DNA from: Glaciihabitans sp.
GTDB lineage: Bacteria; Actinomycetota; Actinomycetes; Actinomycetales; Microbacteriaceae
DNA length: 64,000 nt
Assembly (NCBI GenBank): GCA_025463785.1
Contig: JAODBD010000008.1
Coordinates: forward strand, 62,001 to 126,000
Direction: 5' to 3'
Part shown: piece after piece, positions 1 to 7,769 of the stretch
Numbering within the stretch: position 1 is the stretch's first letter
Layout: each line of letters starts with the position of its first letter
Notes under the pieces: model-generated
Told to the model about the DNA's origin: nothing
The model's database searches: none
What the model saw: the letters and a program-made list of their open reading frames with translations, nothing else
Translations under genes and position numbers: made by a program

Positions 1-723
1 CTTCTGATCGGTTGCACCGACCGTGCCGACGGCAGTCACCAGATTGCCCGTTCCTTCAGCGTTGCCGACGGAGTAGATGGCCTCTCCTGCGGTGACGGTC
101 GCTGTGGGAGCGAAGCTGACAGTGCTGAGCCCGGAGGCGCCCGTGAGTTTGAGGACTGCGACATCCGCTTTCTGGTCGGTACCCACCACGGTCGCCTTGT
201 AGGTTTTACCGGTCGACTCGACCGTAACGCTGATGCTGGTCGAACCCTCGACCACGTGGTTGTTGGTAAGAATGAGGCCGTCAGACGAAATGATCATGCC
301 CGTGCCCGCCGCCTGGTCTTGCGCCGTGTAGTCGAGCACGGTGTTGATTGTGACCACTCCCACCTTCTGCGAAGCAGTGGATGCGGTGGCCGCCGCCGCC
401 GTTGACGCCCCGGATCCGTACGACTGGCCGGTGTTCGACTGCCCGAACTGCGACGGGCCGCCGCCCTGGCCAAACCGCTGCTGCCCAAAGCTGCCACGCC
501 CGTGAGTACCGAAGGGGGTAGTGGTTTGACTCGACTGCATCGAGGTCTCCGTAGTTGCGGAACGAGTCAGAAGCGCAATGCCTGCGGTTCCGAGTCCGCC
601 GACGCAAACAACCGCCGCGGTGGCAATCGAGATCGCGATGAGTGGCTTACGGCTCTTGCGCCGCGGTGCCTCCGGCACCTGCTGCTCGTCGTCGGTGTGA
701 GGCTCGGTGTTCTCGATGCTCAT
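1..723 (-). CDS. HtrA/DegP-like S1C serine protease, C-terminus cut by window edge
   Basis: The first 241 codons are present. A short hydrophilic cytoplasmic N-terminus rich in Glu and Arg is followed by one membrane anchor (about residues 30-50) and a Gly/Gln/Ser-rich linker. The trypsin-like fold then starts: TNNHVV carries the catalytic His and KADVAVLKL the catalytic Asp. The GNSGGP-type Ser motif and any PDZ domain would lie beyond base 1. The start is an ATG preceded by an AGGGAG ribosome site 6 bases upstream. By family it should be a membrane-tethered extracytoplasmic quality-control protease. The family call is firm; substrates are unknown. Confidence 0.88.
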   Translation of the reverse strand, partial: MSIENTEPHTDDEQQVPEAPRRKSRKPLIAISIATAAVVCVGGLGTAGIALLTRSATTETSMQSSQTTTPFGTHGRGSFGQQRFGQGGGPSQFGQSNTGQSYGSGASTAAAATASTASQKVGVVTINTVLDYTAQDQAAGTGMIISSDGLILTNNHVVEGSTSISVTVESTGKTYKATVVGTDQKADVAVLKLTGASGLSTVSFAPTATVTAGEAIYSVGNAEGTGNLVTAVGTVGATDQK

Positions 724-842
724 GGTGTGCTCCCTGGTCGGTGAATCGTGTTTCACTCAACGCCGGGAGTCTGTGCGAAGTCTATGAACGGGGGAAGACT
801 TGGCCGCGCGTTACCTCAGGGTTTTCTGTTGGTCGCAGTCGG

Positions 843-2423
843 CTATTGGTAGGACTGCGGTTGCGTGAACACCCCAGCCGGGTCGTACTGCTTCCGCACG
901 CCTGCGAGGCGAACGGCATTGCCAGCGAAGTACGACCGCGCCGGGTTGCTGAGGCTCGCGTCCGCGTAGTTCACGTAGGCGCCATCCCCCCACTGCGGCA
1001 TCATGGCCGTGCGGAATCCGCGCACGAAAGCGTCGTGCGGCGCCGGATTCGTTCCGTTCGGAAACGTGGCGGTGTACTGCACGCTCATCAGCGCCTTGCG
1101 GTGCGGGAAGGCTGTTACCTCTGGCGCGATGTCCGCGACGGCGCCGCCCAGCGCATCCATCGAGATCCCTGCTTCGCGGACACCGGGCAGCGATCTGGCG
1201 GCCGAGACGTGATCGATGATGTGCTGGATGCCCGCGGAACCGAGCTTCACGTAGGCCATGTGCGTGCTCGCGCCAAACGACTCGCGCGTGAGCTTGCCGC
1301 CTGGACCTGTGTTGCACTGAGACGTTGGAATGGTCGCGCACCCTGCGTACCGGGCCATGGCATCCGCGTAACTGTGCAGGCCGGACAGATTTGATGTGGG
1401 AGCGCCTGCTGCCGCCAAAAACGGTGCGAGCCGCGAGGCCAATTCGCCGTGCGCGCCGAGCCAGGTGCCCGAGACGAAGACGCCTGGACCGCTCACATAC
1501 CTGGGTCCGTTGAGGAGTTTCAAGGTCGACCAAAGCCTGCGATCGGCGGTTGGTGCCCAGCTCTGCCAGGCGGCGATGACGTGCGCTGCCGAGGAAAATC
1601 TCCAGCTGAGAGCGAACATTGTGACGGCGGGCGCCGGATTGGTCGCGAATGTCAGCGAGGTCACGACGCCAAGGTGTCCCCCGCCGCCGCCGCGGCAGGC
1701 CCAGAACAGATCGGCGTCGGTGTTCTCATTCGCGGTATGCACCTGGCCGTCGGCAGTGACGATCTCGACCTCGCGCAGTGCGTCGCAGGTCAGGCCGTAT
1801 TTGCGTACGAGAACCCCGACCCCGCCACCCAGAGTGAGGCCGGTTATGCCGACGGTCGCGCAGGATCCGCCGGCAAGGGCCCGACCCTTCGCACCGACCG
1901 CCGCATAGACCCGGGCAAGGGATGCGCCAGCCCCCACGCGCACCTCATTGCCGGCGAGGAATTGCACGCCCTTGAAGCCGCGGGCGTCGATGACGAGGGA
2001 TGGCGCAACGCCGGTTCCTGGTGCGCCGCCGGCCGAGTAACCGGGGTAGCTGTGCCCTCCAGCGCGGAGGGCGAGCGGGATTCTGTGTTTCGTGGCGAAC
2101 GCGAGTCCGGCGGCGACATCCGCGTTTCTGGCGGCTGTCAGGACGGCGACGGGCCTGGCCGCATCCCAGCGTGGATTCTCGGTGATGCGAACACCGTTGT
2201 AGCTGGTGTCGCCGGGCCGCGCGAGACTTCCGGCGAGGCCGGCAGCGAGCGCCGCCCAGTCGGCCGCCGTCGCGGCAGTACCCGTCGCCGTCGGCGTGGG
2301 CGTCCGGGCCGGGGATGTCGGGCCAACCGACGGAGTGGACGGCACGACCGGAGCACAACCGGCGGCAACCACGCCGACCGCGGCCAGCGTGAGAATGTGC
2401 CTACGGGAGACGGTGGTGGTCAC
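843..2423 (-). CDS. Tat-exported FAD-linked oxidoreductase, berberine-bridge type
   Basis: A 526-residue protein. The N-terminus has a twin-arginine motif (SRRHILTL) and a lipobox-like VAAGC ending at Cys23, so it is probably a Tat-exported lipoprotein. The FAD-binding (PCMH) domain shows both residues used for bicovalent flavin attachment in this family: His124 in GGHSYPGYS and Cys189 in GGSCATVG. The GLTLGGGVGVL and RKYGL motifs follow. The C-terminal berberine/berberine-like segment ends in YFAGNAVRL and YDPAGVF. Relatives oxidise sugars or other alcohols with oxygen as acceptor; the substrate here cannot be told. The GTG start has a TAGTGT box 6 bases upstream, which fits a leaderless message. 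Confidence 0.88.
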   Translation of the reverse strand: MTTTVSRRHILTLAAVGVVAAGCAPVVPSTPSVGPTSPARTPTPTATGTAATAADWAALAAGLAGSLARPGDTSYNGVRITENPRWDAARPVAVLTAARNADVAAGLAFATKHRIPLALRAGGHSYPGYSAGGAPGTGVAPSLVIDARGFKGVQFLAGNEVRVGAGASLARVYAAVGAKGRALAGGSCATVGITGLTLGGGVGVLVRKYGLTCDALREVEIVTADGQVHTANENTDADLFWACRGGGGGHLGVVTSLTFATNPAPAVTMFALSWRFSSAAHVIAAWQSWAPTADRRLWSTLKLLNGPRYVSGPGVFVSGTWLGAHGELASRLAPFLAAAGAPTSNLSGLHSYADAMARYAGCATIPTSQCNTGPGGKLTRESFGASTHMAYVKLGSAGIQHIIDHVSAARSLPGVREAGISMDALGGAVADIAPEVTAFPHRKALMSVQYTATFPNGTNPAPHDAFVRGFRTAMMPQWGDGAYVNYADASLSNPARSYFAGNAVRLAGVRKQYDPAGVFTQPQSYQ

Positions 2424-2429
2424 GCGTTC

Positions 2430-2435
2430 ACACTA
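2430..2435 (-). promoter_or_regulatory. -10 box (TAGTGT), leaderless start
   Basis: Six bases separate this box from the GTG at 2423. This is the spacing expected when transcription begins at or next to the start codon. No ribosome site precedes the GTG. Confidence 0.5.
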
Positions 2436-2468
2436 TGCGAACGCGCCAGCGGTCGGCAGGGGCTTCGG

Positions 2469-3063
2469 CTAGAAGGGCTGGAAGCCGGCAGGAAGTTCGA
2501 ACGGGTCACGCACCTGGGTTGAGCGCTCCGAGTCGCGTACCAGCGCCGCGAGCTCGCCGGCAGCACGTGCGATACGACCAGGCAGACCGTTTTCGCTCCC
2601 CCAGTCGGCCGACGCAGCGTACACAGCGGTTGGCGCGACGATCGCGTGCAGGTAGGTGAACAGCGCGCATCGCGTAGTCGAGAGCGAGCGAGTGCCGCTC
2701 CGTCCCGCCTGTCGCGCCGATCAGCACGGGGAGTTCGGCGAGCGCAGCGGTGTCGATGATGTCGATGAAACTCTTGAAGAGGCCGCTGTAACTGGTGGTA
2801 AAGATCGGTGTGACGGCTATGAGGCCATCTGCGTTTGTTACTGCGTCGAGTGCATTCTGGAGTTTGGGACTCGCGAATCCGGTAAGCAGGTTGTTGGTGA
2901 CATCGTGGGCGAGATCCCGCAGTTCGATCACGACTACTTCCGTCTCGACGCTCTGTTCTCGCAGACGGTCCACCGTCGCCTCCGTGAGCCGATCGGCCAG
3001 CAGCCGCGTTGAAGATGGCTGGCTGAGTCCGCCGGAAACGACGGCGAGTTTTCTGGCGGTCAC
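2469..3063 (-). pseudogene. NAD(P)H:FMN reductase (CE1759-like), frameshifted
   Basis: The first ~130 codons match the flavodoxin-like FMN reductase family (KLAVVSGGLSQPSSTRLLAD, VTPIFTTSYSGLFKSFID, LIGATGGTERHS). After ALDYAMR, near base 2665, this frame becomes low-quality and Arg-rich and ends at 2506. The adjacent frame then gives the expected family C-terminus (FTYLHAIVAPTAVYAASADW through DPFELPAGFQPF) and stops at 2469. The family sequence MRPLFTY would need two more bases here, so about 2 bp are missing. The gene overlaps the downstream monooxygenase partner by ATGA. It would supply reduced FMN to that enzyme; as read it is probably inactive, unless this is a sequencing error. Confidence 0.8.
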
Positions 3064-4205
3064 AGTACGACCCCTGATTCTGTTGTCGGGCTGGTCTCGA
3101 GACCCGTATCGGTCTGCGGCTCGCTACTCGACCGGCGATGGGCGTCGACGAGCGACGCGTGTGTCGGGCCGTCCGGCACGTGTGCTGGGCGGTCCTTTGC
3201 GAACTCCTTGCGGAGCACGGGCACGACCTCTTCGCCCAGGATGTCTAGTTGCTCCAGAACCGTCTTGAGCGGAAGGCCGGCGTGATCCATGAGGAACAGC
3301 TGGCGCTGGTAGTCGCCAAAGTACTCGCGCATCGATGCATACCGGTCGACGACCTGCTGCGGACTGCCGACGGTCAGCGGAGTCTGCTCTGTGAACTCTT
3401 CGAGCGACGGACCGTGGCCGTAGACGGGCGCATTGTCGAAGTACGGGCGGAACTCGCTCACCGCATCCTGCGACTTCGCGCGCATGAACGCCTGACCGCC
3501 GAGTCCCACGATCGCCTGATCTGCAGAACCGTGCCCATAGTGCTCGAAACGCTGACGGTAGTAGCCAATGAGCTTCATGTAGTGCTCCCTGGGCCAGAAG
3601 ATGTTGTTTGCAAAGAAGCCGTCGCCATAGTAGGCGGCCTGCTCGGCGATCTCGGGGCTGCGAATCGAGCCGTGCCAGACAAACGGGGGCACGTCGTCCA
3701 GTGGCCGCGGCGTCGAGGTAAAGCCCTGCAGCGGCGTGCGGAACTTCCCTTGCCAGTCCACCGTGTGATCGCGCCAGAGCTTGTGCAGCAGCGCGTAGTT
3801 CTCGATCGCAAGCGGGATACCCTCGCGAATGTCCTTGCCGAACCATGGATACACCGGCCCGGTGTTGCCGCGGCCCATCATGACATCGACACGACCGTCG
3901 GCGAGGTGCTGAAGCATGGCGAAGTCTTCGGCGATTTTGACCGGATCGTTCGTGGTGATCAGGGTTGTGGATGTCGACAGCAGCAGATTCTCAGTCTGGC
4001 CTGCGATGTAGCCGAGAGTCGTGGTGGGGCTGGACGACACGAAGGGCTCATTGTGGTGCTCGCCGAGCGCGAACACGTCGAGCCCGACTTCTTCCGCTTT
4101 CTTCGCGATCGCGACGAGCGCTTTGATGCGCTCGTGCTCGGTCGGTGTCGTGCCGTTGGTCGGATCGGTCGTCACATCGCTGACAGTGAAGATTCCGAAC
4201 TGCAT
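3060..4205 (-). CDS. Luciferase-like (LLM) FMN-dependent monooxygenase, CE1758 type
   Basis: A 381-residue luciferase-like monooxygenase (TIM-barrel, F420/FMN class). The N-terminal strand is MQFGIFTVSD, followed by ALGEHHNEPFVSSSP and the ADGRVDVMMGRGN stretch typical of the family. The start at 4205 is preferred over an upstream in-frame codon because an AAGGGG ribosome site lies 6-7 bases before it and family proteins begin here. It overlaps the FMN reductase gene by 4 bp, an operon arrangement known for two-component flavin monooxygenases. The substrate is unknown. Because the reductase partner is frameshifted, the enzyme may depend on another reductase. Confidence 0.85.
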   Translation of the reverse strand: MQFGIFTVSDVTTDPTNGTTPTEHERIKALVAIAKKAEEVGLDVFALGEHHNEPFVSSSPTTTLGYIAGQTENLLLSTSTTLITTNDPVKIAEDFAMLQHLADGRVDVMMGRGNTGPVYPWFGKDIREGIPLAIENYALLHKLWRDHTVDWQGKFRTPLQGFTSTPRPLDDVPPFVWHGSIRSPEIAEQAAYYGDGFFANNIFWPREHYMKLIGYYRQRFEHYGHGSADQAIVGLGGQAFMRAKSQDAVSEFRPYFDNAPVYGHGPSLEEFTEQTPLTVGSPQQVVDRYASMREYFGDYQRQLFLMDHAGLPLKTVLEQLDILGEEVVPVLRKEFAKDRPAHVPDGPTHASLVDAHRRSSSEPQTDTGLETSPTTESGVVL

Positions 4206-4307
4206 TTTTCGCCCCTTCGGGTCCGGATATCCATGCGTTTGCATGAACATCGTGTGTAACGGCGCGCGGCAGTGGGATATTCCGACTTCCCACGCCGAGG
4301 TTCTGGC

Positions 4308-4410
4308 TGGCTGGTTCGGGCCCGTTGGTTCGGCTCGACGGCTCGGCGGTTGGGGCCGGACGGTTCAGCACGATGGCACGGGCGCGACGGTTCAGGCGCG
4401 ATGGTTCGAG
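4308..4410. repeat. Degenerate GGTTC-rich short repeats
   Basis: About six imperfect copies of a motif close to GACGGTTCRG or GTTGGTTCGG are spaced 8-20 bases apart. They fill the stretch between the monooxygenase start and the inverted repeat at 4412. No credible gene lies here. Confidence 0.5.
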
Positions 4411-4411
4411 G

Positions 4412-4469
4412 CGTTCGTGTTAATCAGGAAGCACTCCTGCGAAGGTCGTCATCCTGATTAACACGAACG
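4412..4469. repeat. 18-bp perfect inverted repeat with 22-base spacer
   Basis: The left arm is CGTTCGTGTTAATCAGGA (4412-4429) and the right arm at 4452-4469 is its exact reverse complement. The arms contain an AT-rich core (GTTAATCA) unusual for this GC-rich DNA. There is no T-tract, so it is not a classic intrinsic terminator. It lies downstream of the 4562-5041 gene and upstream of the monooxygenase, so it could be a dispersed palindromic element, an operator or a hairpin terminator. Confidence 0.75.
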
Positions 4470-4561
4470 GTTGGGTGAATGCGACCGAAGGGCGGCGGCA
4501 GGTCGGGCGACGGTGGCTGGGCAAGGCAAGGCGACGCGGAGGGGTGACGCGCGGCCGACAC

Positions 4562-5041
4562 CTACTTCTTGGTGAGTGCCGTCTCCAGCGACAGCACCTT
4601 GTTGAGCAGGGTCGTGATCGCCGCATCCTGTGTCGCCAGGTGCTCCTGGATCTGTTTCGCTTCGTTGAGAATTGCCCCGGCATCTTTGTAGGTGGCAGCC
4701 GACCGCGCATCGGCCGCAGCGGCCTGGATGTTCTGCCCGACGATGATCACCGGCAGTAGCACGAGTTGCAGGAACGTCTGCGCAATCCACCCAACGATCA
4801 GGACGACCTGACCGCTCGCGATCACCCCCGGCAAGCTCACAAGCGCGAGCGCACAAAACGCGTATGCCGCCCACATCGTGCCGACCGAGGTTGTGATCCC
4901 GAGGCCAAGCCTGCGATTGAACTTCTTCATGCCCGTCGACTCGGCGGCCCTCTTGCGGGCGACCTTACGTGTGACGACCGGTCCCTCCGCCTGGCGCTCC
5001 TTGATGCGTGGGTGCTCGACGTAGTGAAAAGCATTGGCCAT
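4562..5041 (-). CDS. Conserved small membrane protein, two TM segments
   Basis: A 159-residue protein. It has a basic N-terminus with several Arg/Lys clusters, a conserved FNRRLGLGITTSVGTMW segment, two close hydrophobic helices (about residues 53-75 and 79-100), and a C-terminal amphipathic, probably coiled-coil tail (AAADARSAATYKDAGAIL, then KQIQEHLATQDAAITTLL). The pattern recalls actinobacterial DUF1003-like integral membrane proteins of unknown function. No catalytic motif is visible. An AGGAGAAC ribosome site precedes the ATG. Confidence 0.75.
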   Translation of the reverse strand: MANAFHYVEHPRIKERQAEGPVVTRKVARKRAAESTGMKKFNRRLGLGITTSVGTMWAAYAFCALALVSLPGVIASGQVVLIVGWIAQTFLQLVLLPVIIVGQNIQAAAADARSAATYKDAGAILNEAKQIQEHLATQDAAITTLLNKVLSLETALTKK

Positions 5042-5134
5042 GGGGTTCTCCTGCCGGTCGGATACTGAGATTCAAGTATCCGACCTAAGGGGGCTCAGCT
5101 CACGCGGTGACGCGAGGATGATCCCGCCGGGCCG

Positions 5135-5350
5135 TTACGAATAGTCTTCGGCGGGCCGGCCAGCCGGCTCGTAGCGGAACACCTCGTCGGCGCCCTCATC
5201 CAGCTCCCAGACGACGTCGTCGGTCTTGTCATCTTCGTGGCCGGGCGTGGCCCGAACGAAGCTCTTCTGCGGAAGTCCATTGATGAACTCGAGTTCAATA
5301 GTCTCAATGCCGTCAGGCCCGACCAGCTCTGCTTGATAGGTGTCGCTCAT
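5135..5350 (-). CDS. Small acidic hypothetical protein
   Basis: 71 residues, strongly acidic (many Asp/Glu; segments EDDKTDDVVWELDEG and GADEVFRYEPAG), with no membrane segment or signal peptide. Function unknown. The ATG is preceded at 6 bases by TAGCGT, so translation is probably leaderless. The TAG of that box is also the stop codon of the MarR remnant next to it, so the promoter now sits inside a decayed gene. Confidence 0.6.
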   Translation of the reverse strand: MSDTYQAELVGPDGIETIELEFINGLPQKSFVRATPGHEDDKTDDVVWELDEGADEVFRYEPAGRPAEDYS

Positions 5351-5356
5351 GGTTCG

Positions 5357-5362
5357 ACGCTA
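5357..5362 (-). promoter_or_regulatory. -10 box (TAGCGT), leaderless start
   Basis: Six bases before the ATG at 5350. The first three bases double as the stop codon of the MarR remnant. Confidence 0.5.
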
Positions 5363-5485
5363 CGGGGAATCCGGCGGGGATGCCAGCGCCTCGGTCGCAT
5401 CGCGGCCAGCGTCGATCGATCGGCGCAGGAAATCGGCGACCAGCGCGAGTTGGGCTTCGTCGTAGCCGGCAATGATCTCGTCCAT
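5360..5485 (-). pseudogene. MarR-family regulator, C-terminal remnant
   Basis: Only 41 codons remain. The residues MDEIIAGYDEAQLALVADFL, then RRSIDAGRDATEAL, match the dimerisation-helix end of MarR-type regulators, where a phrase like this closes the protein. The winged-helix DNA-binding part is missing. The remnant ends exactly where the oppositely oriented SDR remnant begins (about base 5486). This suggests that one deletion removed the 5' halves and the shared promoter region of two divergent genes. Confidence 0.65.
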
Positions 5486-5813
5486 CGTCCTTCAGGCGTA
5501 CGTTGCCGGCGTGCTTGGCAAGACCCTCTACGACGACATGCGGCGCATGGAAGCGCTGGTGGCGGCATCCGATCTCGACTGGACGATCGTGCGACCGTCC
5601 GGACTCTTCGACACCGAAGTTGTTAGCGGGTATACCGTCGCTGAGAACTACCTGCCAGGCAAGTTCACCTCGCGGAGCGACCTCGCCAACTTCGCATTGC
5701 GCCAGGCTACCGACTCCACGTACTCGCGGAAGTTTGTGGCGGTCACGACGACCGAAGGCGCACCCACGCTGTTCCAGATGATCAGGCGTGAGGCGTTCGG
5801 CAAGAAGAACTAA
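5486..5813 (+). pseudogene. NAD(P)H-binding SDR-like protein, C-terminal remnant
   Basis: About 109 residues align with the C-terminal half of atypical short-chain dehydrogenases (LGKTLYDDMRRMEALV, DLDWTIVRPSGLFD, SRSDLANFALRQ, IRREAFGKKN). The N-terminal Rossmann part with the GxTGxxG nucleotide motif is gone. An ATG at 5472 opens the frame but lies inside the MarR remnant and has no family match around it. The 3' end overlaps the next gene tail to tail by 4 bp. It is unlikely to bind cofactor. Confidence 0.75.
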
Positions 5814-6220
5814 CGGGTCGCGCCCATGAGGAGATTGACTCGCAGCTTGCCCTTGCGCTTAACGATCTCGATCGGGATGCGGTTGTCGGTTCGGCCCTCG
5901 AGTCGAGCCAGCGCCTCGATTACGGCAGGTTCGAGCCCGCTGGGAACCCAGCCGACAATGCCTGTCATCCGTCGCCCGGTGAAGAAGCGGACGGGCATAG
6001 GAGCGTCGGTGCGCTCCTCTTCGATGGTGCGTGGCGCAATGAACGACTGCAGGGTTTCTTCCTTCGCGAGCTCGGCGAGCTCGTCCTGGAACGCGTCGCT
6101 TCCCGCTAACGTGATCGTCACTTTGCCATTCCGCGGTACGAGGTCGTAGCGATAGTCGGCGAGCTTGCCGGCGCCGCGGTCCGTTTTTGAGTACACGCCT
6201 GGTGCCGCGGAATCGCTCAT
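5810..6220 (-). CDS. Hypothetical protein, DUF1905/YdeI-like lysine-rich tail
   Basis: 136 residues with no signal or membrane segment. The frame stays open far upstream, but the ATG at 6220 is chosen because it begins a well-behaved acidic/neutral sequence (MSDSAAPGVYSKTDRGAGK) and the region upstream is the divergent HdeD gene. The C-terminus is basic (IVKRKGKLRVNLLMGATR). I do not recognise the family with confidence; any DUF1905/YdeI relation is a guess. Confidence 0.6.
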   Translation of the reverse strand: MSDSAAPGVYSKTDRGAGKLADYRYDLVPRNGKVTITLAGSDAFQDELAELAKEETLQSFIAPRTIEEERTDAPMPVRFFTGRRMTGIVGWVPSGLEPAVIEALARLEGRTDNRIPIEIVKRKGKLRVNLLMGATR

Positions 6221-6301
6221 TGCGGGGTCGTCCTTCGGTCGATCGAGAACTAGGTTGAGAACAGCAGAAACTTCGTAGTCAAGCGTACCGAGGAGCACAT
6301 C

Positions 6302-6901
6302 ATGGCCACACCGCCCGTCGACACCACAGCTGCACCCGCGTCCATCGGGTTGCTGACTATCCATCGCGGCCAGCTGGTGGCGGTCGCCATCATCGGCATC
6401 ATCCTGGGATTGGTCGGGCTTCTCTTCCCCGCGGTAGCACTTCTCACCGTTGCAATCATCTTCGGGATCTACCTCATCGCCTCGGGGATCTTCCGCATCA
6501 ATGCCGCTCTGCTGACCAGCAGTCTGAAGGCGGGAACGCGGTGGCTCATCGGACTCCTCGGCGTTCTCATCGTGGTTGCGGGAGTGATCTGCCTGTCTGA
6601 CCCGTTCGGAACGCTGATCGTTCTCGCCTACGTGATCGGAATTGGCTGGATAGCGGAAGGCATCGTCGACATCATGGCCGCCGTTCAGGGCAGCGTGCAC
6701 CCGCGCTGGCTGGGCTGGCTGAGCGGAGTTGTCTCGATCCTCGCGGGAATCGTGGTGTTTGTGCTTCCCGCAGCGGGCCTCGCGACGTTTATCCTGATCG
6801 GAGCGATCCTGCTCCTCTGCGTGAGCGTCTCGACGCTCGTGACACTGCCCCGACGGGCGCGCGAAGCGAAGCCGACCACGCTGACCGCTCCCCCGAAGTG
6901 A
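6302..6901 (+). CDS. HdeD-family membrane protein (DUF308)
   Basis: 199 residues with six hydrophobic segments arranged as three repeated helical hairpins, the DUF308/HdeD pattern. Recognisable stretches are GLLFPAVALLTVAIIFGIYL and GIGWIAEGIVDIMAAVQG. E. coli HdeD is linked to acid resistance; the role in actinobacteria is not established. The ATG has a GAGGAG site 7 bases upstream. The C-terminal tail is short and basic (cytoplasmic). Confidence 0.85.
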   Translation: MATPPVDTTAAPASIGLLTIHRGQLVAVAIIGIILGLVGLLFPAVALLTVAIIFGIYLIASGIFRINAALLTSSLKAGTRWLIGLLGVLIVVAGVICLSDPFGTLIVLAYVIGIGWIAEGIVDIMAAVQGSVHPRWLGWLSGVVSILAGIVVFVLPAAGLATFILIGAILLLCVSVSTLVTLPRRAREAKPTTLTAPPK

Positions 6902-6906
6902 CTTCG

Positions 6907-7335
6907 TTATACCCGCGAGTCGGGTGAGACAAGTGACAGTGTCGGAAAGTAAGTGCGGTATCGACGGGAATCCCGGGTTACCAAGGTCAGGTTTTGCACG
7001 ACCGCGTGCGCCCCGATATAGAAATCCGGTAGCGGAGATCGTCGTTCACCACCCTTACAGCGATACACCGCGAACGCCTTCGCGGCGAGAAAAGCGGCAC
7101 CGTACGGCAGGGCCGTTCGCCGCACAAGCGTTTCCGGCAGGGCAGCGTCGAGCGATCGGATGTCGTCAAATGTGGTCGAAACCTCTGCGTAGATCAGCGG
7201 ATTTATTGACACCGGACCACTTCGCATCGCTTCGATGAGCCTGGCCGCCGACCATTCGAACCACTCTTGATCACGCGTCACAATATCGAGCAGAACATTG
7301 GAATCCAAGAGCGTGCCCGCGGAATTGTTCGCCAT
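6907..7335 (-). CDS. VapC-type PIN-domain toxin
   Basis: 142 residues with the four acidic PIN positions in place: LLDSNVLLDI, YAEVSTTF, PLPDFYIGAHA and TRDSRRYRTYFP. By family it is a metal-dependent ribonuclease neutralised by its cognate antitoxin. The ATG at 7335 is preferred because it lies one base after the antitoxin stop (TGACATG), a usual coupling in TA operons. An in-frame codon further upstream would extend into the antitoxin gene. Confidence 0.85.
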   Translation of the reverse strand: MANNSAGTLLDSNVLLDIVTRDQEWFEWSAARLIEAMRSGPVSINPLIYAEVSTTFDDIRSLDAALPETLVRRTALPYGAAFLAAKAFAVYRCKGGERRSPLPDFYIGAHAVVQNLTLVTRDSRRYRTYFPTLSLVSPDSRV

Positions 7336-7336
7336 G

Positions 7337-7585
7337 TCAGTCAGCCGTGTCGTAGTCACGTGTTAGGCGCATGATCTCATTTGTAGTTAGCACACCGTCG
7401 CCAGCACCAGCCAGGGCCCGAATCAGCTGGTCTGCCCGATCCGGTTTGGACGCCTTTGATCGCTCGAGCACAACTAGGCCATCTCGCTCCACAAATTCGA
7501 CGTCTGTTTCAGGCATAAATCCAAACCGCTCACGGATGGCGAGGGGTATTGTCACTTGGCCCTTGGAGGTGATGCGCACATTCAT
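7337..7585 (-). CDS. AbrB/MazE-type antitoxin
   Basis: 82 residues. The N-terminus MNVRITSKGQVTIPLAIRER is a textbook swapped-hairpin AbrB/SpoVT DNA-binding fold. The C-terminal half (NEIMRLTRDYDTAD) is the likely toxin-binding part. The open frame continues upstream to 7729, but the domain begins exactly at the ATG at 7585, which follows a short AT-rich stretch. It should autoregulate the pair and neutralise the following VapC. Confidence 0.85.
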   Translation of the reverse strand: MNVRITSKGQVTIPLAIRERFGFMPETDVEFVERDGLVVLERSKASKPDRADQLIRALAGAGDGVLTTNEIMRLTRDYDTAD

Positions 7586-7769
7586 ATAGTAATTCTTACC
7601 GAACCCGGTAATACCAGGCTCGTTCTCATGAAATCTGTGGATAAATCGAGGCGGCAAGCGCGTTGCTCCACCTGAGCGCGCGGGTTGACCACCGCTCCAC
7701 TCCGGCATAGGTTCAAAAGAGACCCCCATTCGAGGGGTGCATCGAACTAGTTCTCAACGGGGAGAAACC

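Noticed and set aside
1449-2522. Long plus-strand open frame (357 codons) antisense to the berberine-type oxidase
   Set aside because: High-GC DNA gives long open antisense frames. The minus-strand frame has complete family motifs (His124, Cys189, lipobox); the plus-strand translation is Arg/Gly-rich with no domain.
2640-2690. Programmed ribosomal frameshift in the FMN reductase
   Set aside because: No slippery heptamer or downstream structure is evident, and the family uses one frame. A simple 2-bp loss is more economical.
3249-4259. 336-codon plus-strand frame opposite the LLM monooxygenase
   Set aside because: Shadow frame; the monooxygenase motifs on the minus strand and its ribosome site decide the coding strand.
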